Assembly: GCF_032362555.1 (NCBI RefSeq) | Contig: NC_083524.1 | Location: forward strand, 2,032,001-2,096,000 | Direction: 5' to 3' | DNA: 64,000 nucleotides | Source of the DNA: Amyelois transitella | Lineage: Eukaryota > Arthropoda > Insecta > Lepidoptera > Pyralidae | In this document: piece by piece, positions 33,121 to 46,200 of the stretch | Layout: each line of letters opens with the position of its first letter | Position numbering within the stretch: the stretch's first letter is position 1 | The notes under the pieces: generated by a model | Told to the model about the DNA's origin: nothing | Databases searched by the model: none | Seen by the model: only the letters and a program-made list of their open reading frames with translations | Program-made: the position numbers and the translations under genes

Positions 33121-33250
33121 TTTATTATCACCCACTCAAACATTCTCTCCTTAAACCAACGGTAGACTGTTAGATAACGCTAATAGCATTAAGTCCACTT
33201 AAAGTACTTTTAAAAATTGTTATTGTTGGAATAAAAAGTAAATTAATCTC

Positions 33251-33360
33251 TTGAATCTCGATTCTTCATCATATACCAAACAGCTGAACGTGGCTTATCA
33301 TTAAAAGACTGCTGGCTCTGTCAACCCGGCAAGGGATACAGACGTGATCATATGAATGTA
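33251..33360 (+). mobile_element. S1 repeat, 3' half
   Basis: The AGCTGAACGTGGC box to GGGATACAGACGTGATCATA. It is preceded at 33150-33245 by text like a LINE tail (GCATTAAGTCCAC), also present at 53680. Confidence 0.75.
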
Positions 33361-33625
33361 ATCTATACTAACATTATAAATCTGAAGAGTTTGTTTGTTT
33401 GTTTGAACGCGCTAATCTCAGAAACTACTGGTTCGAATTGAAAAATTCTTTTCTGTGTTTAATAGACAATTTATCGAGGAAGGCTTTAGGCTATAATACA
33501 TCACGTTGCAACTATTAGGAGCGAAGAAACAATGGAAAATGTGAAAAAAAAAAACGGGGAAATTATTCCTCCTCGAGGGCTTCAATGATGCCCAAAATAA
33601 CTATTCCACGCGGGCACAGCTAGTA
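33361..33625 (+). mobile_element. Helitron-type nonautonomous element (Lep1-like)
   Basis: It starts ATCTATACTAACATTATAAA, continues GAAGAGTTTGTTTGTTTG, contains GAACGCGCTAATCTCAG and ends GGGCACAGCTAGT. The CTAG-T end after a GC-rich short inverted stretch fits a Helitron terminus. No ORF. Confidence 0.75.
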
Positions 33626-34103
33626 AACAAATAAAGTGAGTAGGAGTGGAGTAAGGTAAGAAGATGTATACCGGCGGGTATTCCCCTTTCTTCTCCGAAA
33701 ATCGTTTGTCCAAAAATAACAAGCATACGTTTTATACGAAAACTTTAAAAAATCGTAAAAAAAAAAAAACTATAGGCTTCAGGCAAGGGGGGGTGTTACC
33801 TGTCCTCCCCTTTCAATTAATAGAATTTAGATTTTAGGGTATGTGTATGAGATATGACATTAGGACTTACGACTGTTATACCAAAACGTTTTATGTCTTT
33901 TAAATATTATAGATTGTTATATTTATATCAAAAAAAGTTAGATTATATGATATTTACAGATTTCGATTTTCGGTCAACTGATATTATGAGAAATTACGTT
34001 AGGGCTGTTTATCATTCGGACACATGATGATTATGTCACAAAACGTTATGACACGTTAAATTATGGATAAAAAATTTATAAGACAAAATAGAGAACAACA
34101 TAC
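33626..34103. other. Downstream end of the MTMR gene, no further exon identified
   Basis: If the donor at 34103 is not used, the MTMR frame would read on into AT-rich sequence and stop at about 34037. I could not find a convincing further exon down to 32.5 kb. The remainder is noncoding. Confidence 0.35.
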
Positions 34104-34233
34104 CGGCTGTGGGCGTCCGCGGTGCGCAGGCGGCGCACAGCGGCGCGGCGCGCGGCGCGGCCAGCGCGGGCAGCGGCGCGCGCGCGCACACGCAGCGAGT
34201 GCACACGCAGCGGCCGCAGCCCCAGCAGTGGTG
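34104..34233 (-). CDS. Mtmr6: MTMR exon V16: second half of FYVE finger
   Basis: Acceptor CTTCCAG, then the frame HHCWGCGRCVCTRC and later PLCAAC supplies six of the zinc ligands. The usual Arg after HHC is Trp. It is extremely GC-rich (alternating CG), unlike all other exons. It ends in phase 1 at donor GTATGT, or may read on to a stop near 34037. Confidence 0.75.
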
Positions 34234-37200
34234 CTGGAAGTATTACAACCGTTACCGTTACCGTTCTCCGATATCTATATAGACTAATGTTCCAGTTCGC
34301 GACTTCATTCGCCGTAATCCTAAATAATATAAATGCGGAAGCAAGTTCACTAGTTTGTTTGGTTGGTGACATATTCGCGGGTTATCTACTGAATTAATCT
34401 TCTTGAAATAATACACACATATATCTATATTAATATTATAAAGCTGAAGAGTTTGTTTGTTTGTTTGTTTGAACGCGCTAATCTCAGGAACTACTGGTTC
34501 GAATTGAAAAATTATTTTTGTGTTGAATAGACCATTTATCCAGGAAGGCTTTAGGCTATATAACATCACGCTGCAACTATAAGGAGCGAAGAAATAATGG
34601 AAAATGTGAGAAACGGGGATAATTATTCATCCTTGAGGGCTTCAATGGTGCCCAAAATAACTATTCCACGCGGACGAAGTCACGTGCACAGCTAGTATTA
34701 ATTATATATGTGTGTGTTATTTCAAGAAGATTAATTCTGGAGTCTGGAGAGGGCCATAGGGTAACTTTCATCCCGGTAAAAGTATAGTTCTGTATTGTTT
34801 TGTATGTGACACTAAAATCGTCGCTTTTTGTAGGCGGCGTTTTATGAGTTGCCTTTTTCCTTTCATTCCTAAAGTCTAAACTGCAAAGTTTCATGAAAAA
34901 CAAAACTCAAAAATTCACACCCAAAACATCCACGACCCAGGCCGATCAGAGAAAGTAAATTTCCCATCACTGCCTGGCCGGGAATCGAATCCGGTGTTAC
35001 AGACAAGCACACCACCGTTGCGCCACAAAGGCCGTCTAAGTTTCCCGTCTTTATCACCCAACTGGGTGGACAGAGCCTCTCACCTTCCTGCTGAAGTGGT
35101 CGAGCGGCGTGGAACAACTGCATTCTGTTACATTCTTAATGCTTTTCCAGTCTAAAGCCACTGTGTTCACCTCGTGCTCCAAAGATGCCAAATTCACTGG
35201 TATACTGTCGTCTGCCTTCTATTAAATTGTAAAAATAAATAAATTAATCTTTATTCAATAAGCATATCAATATATACATACATAAAATCACGCCTCTTTC
35301 CCGGAGGGGTAGACAGAGACTACCTCTTTCCACTTGCCACGATCTCTGCATATTTCCTTCGCTTCATCCACATTCATAACTCTCTTCATGCAAGCTCGGC
35401 GGTTTCGGGTACTTTTTGTTAAATAATGTGTGCAATGTTCCTACATTTAAGTTGGTAGTACTGATTTTGAAGTTATCTTTTGCTAAGTTGGCAACCCTGC
35501 TTTTTCCTTCCCTCCATCTCTCTCGTAGAAAATAAGTGAAGAACGTGTGTAATTTCTCGTTAATAAAACAGTTTGATTGTTGATTAAAGGGACTTATTAT
35601 TTAAAATAACTTCAGCTATCAAAATAACTTCATGGTAGCAGAGCGTAGTTCGAAACAAAAAAGAAGTGAGATTAACTGCTGTAGTCTCACGGCGGCGCGG
35701 CGTGCTATAACGCAAAAATAAAGGAATACTTGTTCTGGATTGTGAACGAGGTCGGAAAATGGAGAATAACAATAATGTGAATGTGATCAAACTGGAAGGT
35801 AGCAAAAATTGGAGCATTTGGAAATTTCAGACAACGGTTCTGTTGAGAGGACAAAATTTGTTGGATGTTGTGGAGGGAAAAATTGTTAAGCCCGAAAATG
35901 ATGCCGAAAAACGCCAATGGGAAACGAGGGATGCCAAGGCGCAAACGTTGTTGGTCACACGAATGTCTGAGGAGGTTATGTTGCACATCATAACATGCAC
36001 AAGTTCCGCTGAAATGTGGCAAAAACTTCAAAGTGTATATGAGCAGAAGACGGAAACTAGCATACACATTATACAGCAACGATTTTTTCAATACAAATAC
36101 GAAAGGGGTATCGACATGTCAGTTTTCGTGTCCAAGATTCAAGAAATGCGGAATATGTTAAAACAGATGGGCGAGGATATTTCTGATAAGTTTGTCATTA
36201 CTAAAATATTAATGTCATTGCCTGATGAATATAAACACTTTGTATCAGCGTGGGAGTCTGCACCTGATGACAAGCAAACAATTGACAACTTGGTGGCCAG
36301 ATTATTAATCGAAGAAGAGAGGGTGAAAGAAAAAAATGAGTCCCAAGGAAGTTCATCCTCTGCGTTCGTCGTGAAAAATAAAAGACAAGTAAAGTGTTAT
36401 AAGTGTGGCAAAAGTGGACATTATCAAAGTGAGTGTAAAGATATTGATAATAACAGTGGGAAAAAGGTAAACAATAACTGTTTTTATTGTGGAAAGTTTG
36501 GACATATCAAAGCGCAATGTAGGTTTAGAAAACAAAAAACAGAGGACAAAAAAAAGAGTAATGCGTTTGTAGTGAGAAGTTCATCGCATGAACTGCATAA
36601 TTCAAAGTGGTTAGTGGACTCTGGTGCTAGCGAACATATGTGCAATAACCGCGCATTGTTTACTACATTTGTAAGTGCATCGGAACAATCGGTGATCGTC
36701 AGAAATGGCGCGGCAATTAGTGTGTTCGGTCGCGGACAGGTGGCGGTGCTAGTGTCGAATGGGAACGAATGGATAGACACGGTAATAGACAACGTACTCT
36801 ATGTACCGGAACTCAACAACAACTTGTTCTCAGTCATTCGCGCCACTGATAAAGGATACGTCATGGTGACAGATGACAGATCATACAAATTTTACAAAAA
36901 TAAACAAGTTTGTGCAGTAGCGGAAAGAATTGGCGACTCTTATTACTTGGAATTGCGGTATAAACATAGGTGCGATACTGCAAGCACTGTAACATTAGTT
37001 CCAAATGATTTAGTTGAATGGCACAGAAAACTCGCGCACCAGAACTTTACCTATGTGAAAGATATCCTGCAGAAACATAACATTGTTGTCAAACAAACCA
37101 CTGAACCTAAGTGTGAGAGTTGTTTAGTTGGAAAGATACATCGACAACCTTTCAACAAGAGTGAATACGTGAGTACAAAGACTTGTGAGTTGATCCATGC

Positions 37201-40200
37201 CGATACGTGCGGCCCTATGGAAGAAGCGTCTCTTGGCGGTTCACGATATTTCGTCATATTGAAGGATGACTATTCCAACTATAGAAGTGTTTACTTTGTC
37301 AAGACAAAAGAGGAGATTAAACATTGCATTGAGAATTTCATTAATAAAGCTGAAAACACAACTGGAAATAGAGTGAAATGTTTCAGAAGTGACAATGGTG
37401 GAGAGTTTATAAACAAGGAAGTAAAGAGTATGTTCTTAAAACGTGGAATAACACACCAAACAACAGTACCTTACACTCCGGAACAAAATGGGAAAGCTGA
37501 AAGAGAAAATAGAACTTTGGTAGAAGCAGCTCGGACAATATTACATGAAGTAAATTTTCCTAAGAAACTGTGGGCGGAAGCTGTGAATACAGCAGCATTT
37601 ATCATAAATAGAACTGGGAAAAGCCGTGAAACTGGAAGGTCTCCATTCGAAGTATGGACAAATAAGAAATTTGACATTCACCAATTGAAAGCCTTCGGCA
37701 CTGAAGTGTATACCCATATTCCAAAGGAACAGAGAAAGAAATGGGACAAGAAAGGTGAAAAAGGGTTCATGGTGGGTTATGATGAAAATGTAAAGGGGTA
37801 TAGAATTTATTTTCCTGCCAAAAACACAGTGGAGATAAAAAGAGATATTGTATTTTTAAACCGAAAGAGTAATGAGGACAAACTTCATATAAAGGAAGGC
37901 GAAATATCGAAATCTATACCATTAGTAAACCTAGAAGAAGAATGTGTGATGGACAGTGAGCTTCCTAGAGAACCTAGCCCTGTAAATGAAATAACGACTG
38001 ATTTAGATGAAACAGTGGAGGTTAATGAGGATAGATCAGGATATGAAGGTGACAGTGACTACTTACCATGCAGTGATGAGGAACATTTATTGGAAGAAAT
38101 TGGTTCACCTCCAAATGAAAGAAGCAAGCGAGCAAGAAAACAAACTTCCTTCTTTAAGTGTAATAATGTGCAGTTGGATGAGAATGAGTGTGAGCCGGTT
38201 ACATACTGTGAGGCTATGAACAGAAGTGATGCGGGTAAGTGGAGTGAAGCTATTGCTAGGGAATTACAGACTCTTAAAGACAATGATACTTGGGATTATT
38301 GTGTTGTGCCAGATAATGTAAAGATAATTAGTAGCAAGTGGGTTTTTAAGGTTAAAAATGTAAACAATGTTTTGACTTATAAAGCTAGGCTTGTTGCCAG
38401 AGGGTTTGAGCAGCAAGAGTCTTTTGACTTGTGTGATATTTATGCTCCAGTTGCAAAGTTATCCACATTTAGATTGTTTGTAGCAGTGGCAACAAAATTA
38501 AATGTCCCCATTTATCAATTGGATGTGACAGGAGCTTTCTTGTACGGGGAAATAAAAGAAGATGTGTATGTTAAATTACCGGAAGGGGCTTATATAGGAA
38601 GTAACAATATAGTAAAACTAAAGAAATCATTATATGGTTTGAAAAGTTCTCCTAAGTGCTGGAATCAAAAGTTTAATTCAGTTATAACTAAGGAAGGTTT
38701 TGTGAGGTCTAATTCTGACTCATGTTTGTATACAAAGTATAATGGCATAGATAAAACCTTCGTTTTAATTTATGTAGACGATTTATTAATTTTTGGGACA
38801 GACAAAGAAGAAATTGTAAAATTAAAAATTGTACTAAATAGTGAATTTAAGATGAAAGACCTGGGGTACATTTCAGATTCTCTAGGAATAAAGGTTGAAC
38901 AAAATTTAGATACTGGTATAACTGTATTATCACAAAAGAAATATCTAGAAAATGTAATGAAGAGATTTAATATGGAAAATTGCAAGCCAATGATGACCCC
39001 TTTAGATCAAAATTTCAATAGTAAGATATTTGATTCTGATGTTAATTGTGATAAAAATATAGAAAGAACTTGTAGACAGATAATTGGATGCCTTATGTAC
39101 GCTGCTTCTGGTACTAGGCCTGATCTTTGTTTTGCTATTTCTTTGTTGAGCAGGCATCAGAAGTGTGCAAATAATGTTTTATTGAGTGCGCTTAAAAGAG
39201 TACTACGTTATGTAAAGTATACTATTGACTATAGTTTAGTATTTAAATGTAATGATAATATGTTGCAAGGATTCTGTGATGCTGATTGGGGTGGTGACCT
39301 AAGAGACCGAAAGTCAACTTCTGGGTACTTGTTTACTTTTTCAAATTGTTTAATAGTTTGGTGCTCCAAAAAGCAATCATCTGTTAGTCTGTCTTCGACA
39401 GAAGCTGAATATGTTTCAATGAGCATGGCGGCTAGTGAAGCATGTTGGTTAGTTAACTTATTAAATGATTTTGGTTTTCAAAAAGTATGTCCAGTAAATT
39501 TGTATTGTGACAGTCAATCAGCTATATTAAGTGCAAGCTCAGAGTCTGTAAAGCGTTTGAAACATGTAGACATTAGATATCATTTCATCAAGGATTTAGT
39601 TAAAAATAACAGGATTTGCCTTCAGTATATTTGTACTTCGAAACAACCAGCTGATATGTTGACAAAACCTTTAAGCAAAGAATTAATTGTAAGGTTTCTG
39701 AAAGAGTGTGGTATGAATAATGTAATATTAAAGTGAATATGTATTTGTTTGAAGATTAGAATTTTATTTTGTTTGTTAAATGTGTAACATTGAGAGAGGG
39801 TATTAAATAATGTGTGCAATGTTCCTACATTTAAGTTGGTAGTACTGATTTTGAAGTTATCTTTTGCTAAGTTGGCAACCCTGCTTTTTCCTTCCCTCCA
39901 TCTCTCTCGTAGAAAATAAGTGAAGAACGTGTGTAATTTCTCGTTAATAAAACAGTTTGATTGTTGATTAAAGGGACTTATTATTTAAAATAACTTCAGC
40001 TATCAAAATAACTTCACTTTTGACGTGACCCTTTACCAGGACGTCCTTAATTTGATCAAGATACGTTCGTCTAGGTCTTCCCACTCCGACCTTTCCCTCC
40101 ACATTCTCCTTTTATATACATACAAGCATATAAATACATATTATTATTTCGTCACTTTATTCGAAGATATAGATAAGGGAATATACATATGTATTAAAAC

Positions 40201-43200
40201 ACATATATTACCTTATAGGTATATATCTTCGAAAAAGTGACTCATATAATACTGATCGAACTTCACTTGTAAGTTCGTTTGATCATGTATTATATAAACA
40301 GTAAAAAAGAACTACTACTACACTACCGTGTGGTTCCTGGCACCATTAGAAAAAAGAATAGGACCACTCCATCTCTTTCTCATGGATGTCATTAAAGGCG
40401 ACTAAGGGATAGGCTTATAAGCTTGGGATTCTTCTTTTAGGCGACAGCCTAGCGACCTATCACTATTTGAATCTCAATTCTATCATTAAGCCAAACTGCT
40501 GAAAGTGGCCTATCAGTCTTTTTAAGACTGTTGGCTCTGTCTACCCCGCAAGGGATATAGGCGTGAGCATATGTATGGAAGTATGTAAAAAAAATTTTGT
40601 ACATGTACAATATACTCAATATTAACGTCGGACCGAGCTAACTCTTAATCGGCTTAATGTTAAACTTTTTTCATTGAGGAATTTTGTGTATTATCGATTT
40701 GGCAGATTTTGTTGACTATAATTGTTTATTACTAACTGTGCCCGCGACTTCGCCCGCGTGCAATAGTTATTTTGGGCATCATTGAAGCCCTCAAAGATAA
40801 ATATTTTTCCCCGGTTTTTTTTTCACACATATTCCATTATTTCTTTGCTCCTTATAGCTGCAGCGTGATATTATATAGCCTAAAGCCTTCCTCGATAAAT
40901 GGTCTATTCAATATAAAAATAATTTTTCAATTCGAACCAGTAGTTCCTGAGATTAGCGCGTTCAAACAAACAAACAAACAAACTCTTCATAGTAACATCT
41001 CTCACCTCGGTTATGAGGGGAATTTTGTCCGGTCTATTGCTCTCCTTGAGTGGATGGTCGTGATTGGCGCACTCTAGTTCAGAAAGGGTGGCGCCACTAT
41101 CGTATAACAATCTGAAAAAAATAACATTATGTATGTTTGTTTTCTTAATATGTACCTACAAAACATGTTATAAACAGGTCGTGCCGTGTAGTGACACCTA
41201 TAGGAAAAAATAAAAATAATTTCCCATGGATGGCGTAAATGGCGACTAAGGGAAAAGCTTATTCAAAAAATTCAAAATTTTTTATTCATTATTATAGGAT
41301 ATTATTATATCGCTTAATAATTGTCGTATGGTTTAACAACTTGGTTGACGTCAAATAAATTACTTAAAAACTAAGTTTACTGCCGCTTCCAAGGCGTCAG
41401 TGCAGAAGAAGCGGTAACAAATTGCACTGCAGCATTTTCTTCAACAACGTCAACTTCACAATATTAAATTATACTTAGAATAGAATATGGACGGGAGAAT
41501 ACATTGCTCACGGGAGATTTATATATTTATGAGATTTAATATTGAAAAAAGAAAAATATATATATATATTATGGATTGCCAATTTTAAAAAGATTTATGT
41601 ACAGAGTGTACTGAAATTTTGATATAAGTTCAAATTAAACTACAATTAATTACGAGGTTCCTGTGCCAAGCTCGAGCCAGATGTTTTTATCATTAAGGTA
41701 ATCATCAGTCCTATAATAAGCCTTCTCACAAAGTACTTTCTTTACATACTCTTTGAATTTTCGGTTGGGCATATCAAGAACAGACTCCGGCAACCTATTA
41801 TAAAATCGTATACAGTTCCCCATAAATGATTTACTGACTTTGCTAAGCCTATGAAACGGCATGACTAATTTATGTTTATTACGTAAATTTCTATCAGTTG
41901 TGGCACTAACTTTTTGAAAAAAAGAGGTATTTTTCCTAACATACATTATAAGATCAAAAATGTACTGGGACGCTACTGTAGGTATGTTTATTTTCTTAAA
42001 GAGTTGTCTTAACGAGTCTCTTGGTCTTATTAACTTGGGAGCCGCGGACGTCTATATCCTTTGCGAGGTAGACAGAGCTAACAGTCTTGGAAAGACTAAC
42101 AGGCCACGTTCAGCTGTTCGCCTTTGACAAGTTGCTAGTCCAGCTTAAAAGAAGAATCCCAAGTTTATAAGCGATACCCTCTTTCGTCCAAGATCGTGTG
42201 CTGAGCAGACGTGTTACTCGTTAATTTCCCAATAATTGAACTTGATTTATACTAAACTCGCGTTTAAATCAACGTGTACAAGTGCGAAAATACAAATAGC
42301 AATATTTATTGCACCTGCGACGTTCTACGGCAAGTTTCGTGGCACGGCAAGTTGAAGCGAGCGCGGGGACTGCATCTTCACCTCCGCGAAAGGGTCAAAT
42401 ATATTATTCTTCTCACTCCGTTGTGTGCATACGCTACGACCGCAGCTACGACTAGTGCCGAGTGATACCGAATGATTCCGGCTGACGCATGAGCTTGAAG
42501 CTACGACCCAATACCTACTACGAGTCTACGACAGGGGCGCCTTTGTACTGCTACGAGAACGCTTAGCTACTTGTTACCGTTATTTTGTTTTGCTTTGACT
42601 AATAGCAGACTTAAAGTATGCCTAATTTAATGCGCTCTCCGCCACTAAATAAGTCAGTAAGTTTTTCGGAAACGGACATGGATAAGGTGGGCCAGTTTTC
42701 TGGATCTTTGGAGGATGTTATTAACATTACGCAACGAGATAACAAACGGCGCCGGATTACGGACGAGTGCATGGATAGCACCTCAACAGATTTACGGACT
42801 ATAGTTAGAGAAGAGTTATGTAATATAATGAAACCCCTTCAACAAGAAATAAAAGAAATTAAAGATTTTAATAAACAAATTCAAAATTCTATGGATTTTC
42901 TGGTGGAGCAAAATAAGGAATATCAGACGAAGATAAATGAGCTTGAAGTGCAATCTAAGAAAAATAGAGATTATATTAACATCCTGGAAAGCAAACTCGA
43001 AGATATTCTTATAGCGAGTCGTAAAACAAACCTTGAAATAAAAAATGTTCCAAAGATGAACCCTGAGACTAAACAGGACCTCATAGAAAATGTCACAAAC
43101 TTGTTCAAGACTGTGGACTGCTCATTACGAAATTGTGACATTAAGGACATTTATCGAGTGAGAGGAAATCATCCTGAAAAGAAGAATACTCCAATTATTG

Positions 43201-46200
43201 TGGAGACTAACTCTGCTATTTTAAAAGCGGAATTCCTAAAGAAGGTAAAATTTTTTAACATGAAACATCAAAATAAATTATGTGCCAAACACATGGGCTA
43301 CAAAACGCAGGAGGATACTCCAATATTCGTATCAGAACACCTCACAGCAAAAGGAACACGTCTCCATTTCCTAGCCCGTGACCTCGCTAAGTCGAAGAGT
43401 TACAAATTTTGTTGGACGGCTTATGGAAAAGTATTCGTTAGAAAAGATGAAAATTCTCCAATAATAAATATTAGGACTGAAGAGCAAGTCCAAGGCTTAT
43501 TCCAAGATAAATGACTATTTTTGCAGCTTAACGTGTGTATGAATAACGATGAACTATATGTACGTCTATGGTTAAACTTAATGAAGGTAATATTTTTTAT
43601 CTCAATGTTCTTAACAAATTTGAAAAGACAATTATCACTCACAAAATTCAAAGTCACTCAACAACTACTTAAATATCCATACTTGATTTATAACAATAAT
43701 AAATTAAAGCAATTTTGCTATTCATTTGTAATACATGCATGTTTACTATTTAATATTAAAAATGTCTATGTGTACACTGCCTTACTTTTGCCTAGTCTGT
43801 TGTTGTTAATTGCTAACTCTAGGGGTAACATACATATCACTTATGATAATTTCAGTCTCTTATTCTCACTTATATGGAAAACTTTTATTAGATATCAAAA
43901 TAAGCTGATACAATCATATAATAATAATTCATTTATAAAAAAAATTCATTTTATTACATACCATCAACACGGCTTTTGGACTATATATACATATATATAT
44001 AACAGTTATATACATATATATATAACAGTTATATACTTAAAATATACAATTCAAATATATATTTAATTTATTATAACGGATCTGTGCACTTTTTGAACTT
44101 TCGGATTTTTTCACATTTGGTGAAAGTATACACCTTCTGTCATTTGTCTAAACAGCCCTTATGTAACTATTTCTTAAATACATATTTACGTTTAAAACCG
44201 ATTGAACATCTATGTATGCAAATAATGATAGTAAAATCGTACAAACCACAAAATTCAGTAATTATTAAAATGAAATGCATTTACTGTATATGTCACATCG
44301 GCCTTATTTTGACGTGCAGCCTAACTTATTATCATAATGGATGAACGATTGGTAACGTTAAATGACATAGACAATATGGAGATAGCCACTTCCACTATTT
44401 GTAGCCCTAGTGAATTTAATTCAACTATTAAAGTAGACAAAAGGGACCTTACTGTAATAACACAAAATATAAGAAGTATTGATCACAACTTTGACGATTT
44501 TACCCTTACTTTGGCTACTTTAAAGACTGATATAGATGTTGTTATATTGACAGAATGTAGATTAAATGATAATAAAAACATACCTCAAATGATAGGCTAT
44601 TGCATGTATCATAGTACTCGTCACTTAAACCAAAATGATGGTGTTGTTCTCTATATTAAAAATACACTTAGGCACGAAGTGAAGGAAATCATACTTACCC
44701 ATGCTTCCTGTATTCAAGTCGATGTACTGGGCACTGTCATTTTGGGTATATATAGGTCTCCATCACAACAAAATGCCGAACCGTTCATAAATTCCCTAGA
44801 GTCCCATCTAATATCTTTAAATTCTAGAAATAATATAGTTGTCGCGGGTGACTTAAACATAAACATTAAGTTTAAAACTAAAGAAGAATCTCATGAACGC
44901 AAAAACAGAATACTGTACCAGAATATGTTATCTAACTATGGGATACTTGCAGGACATACTTTTAAAACGAATGATAAAAATTGCATAGATCATATAATGC
45001 TCAAATTAAATAAAGTAAAACATACCGCACGTATAGTTATTTTAGAAACTAGTATAACAGACCATAAAACTGTTTTTCTCTCCATCTCCTCAGTACCGCG
45101 TTGTTCACAGGTGAATAAATCTAGAACCAAAACTGATTTCGGAAGTGCCGTAGTTGCGTTGGAAAAAAGCAATGTTAATGACTTACTGTTCTGTGATGAC
45201 CCCACAATAATAATAGAGAAGTTAATTAAATGTATAAAAAATTGCTTGGATCAAAATTCTGTTACCACTAATATACCTAAATCTAAAAGAATAATAAAAC
45301 CCTGGATCACCCCAGGAATATTGCGTTGTATAAAAAATCGGAACAAATTACAGAAAGAATGTAAAAATAATCCTGGGAATGAAGTTACTAAAGTCATTTA
45401 TAAAAGATATAGGAACTATTGTAATAATCTGATTAAAAAATTAAAACGAAATTATGAAAAAGAACTTTTATCAAAATCTTTAAATAATAATAAACAACTT
45501 TGGAAAAATATTAGAAGCATTACTTATACTAACAAAAATAATAGTCAAAACTCTGAATTGTTGCATATTAAACCCTCAAATCAGGAATCTGTTAACTATA
45601 TAAATAAAGTGTTTGCAAATGTTGGTAAACAATTAGCTACGCAGATTCAGACAAGTTCTGAAGCTGAACTTAATACAATGTTACATAATATTCCACAACA
45701 ACCTAATACATTTGTGCTACTGCCAACGGATTGTGATGAAGTGAGCGGTGTACTGATGGGTCTCAAATCGGACAGTGCTCCTGGATGGGACAACATATCC
45801 ACAAAATTCCTGAAACTAGGTAAAAATGTAATTGTTCCGATTCTGACTCACCTAGTAAATCTTTGTTTTTTGAAGGGAATATTTCCGTTGCCACTAAAAA
45901 AAATCCATTATCACACCTATACATAAGAGAGGTAATAGAAACGATGTCAGCAACTATCGGCCAATATCTATTCTACCAGCTATATCGAAAGTTTTGGAAA
46001 AATTAATTAACATTAGATTAATAAATTTTCTTGACAAATACCAAATACTTTCGTCAAAACAATTTGGCTTCCGACGAGGAAAATCGGCGGAAGATGCAGT
46101 AATTGAGCTGACAACTCTGGTTGCACGTAATTTAGATCTAGGCGTCAAATGCTCTGCTGTATTCCTGGACCTGAAAAGTGCTTTCGACACCGTTTCTATC

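Larger units (their letters stand above)
35417..40016 (+). mobile_element. Ty1/copia LTR retrotransposon, complete and young
   Basis: The element is 4600 bp with 216-bp LTRs at 35417-35632 and 39801-40016. The LTRs differ at one position (base 2, TG in the 5' LTR and TA in the 3' LTR). Target duplication is CTTTT (35412-35416, 40017-40021). A primer-binding region starts TGGTAGCAGAGCG right after the 5' LTR. The purine tract GAGAGAGGG ends at 39800. It lies antisense in the MTMR intron between V15 and V14, inside an older RTE copy. Confidence 0.96.

Noticed and set aside
34063-34397. GC-rich Arg/Ala ORFs on both strands
   Set aside because: They are other-frame readings of the CG-rich MTMR FYVE exon; only the frame with HHCWGCG and PLCAAC fits the gene's phase.
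36353-39819. Minus-strand ORFs inside the copia
   Set aside because: Shadows of the intact gag-pol frame, with no motifs.
45890-45990. Programmed frameshift in LINE ORF2
   Set aside because: The change is a plain A8 run without a known slippery site and stem; an indel or assembly error is simpler.
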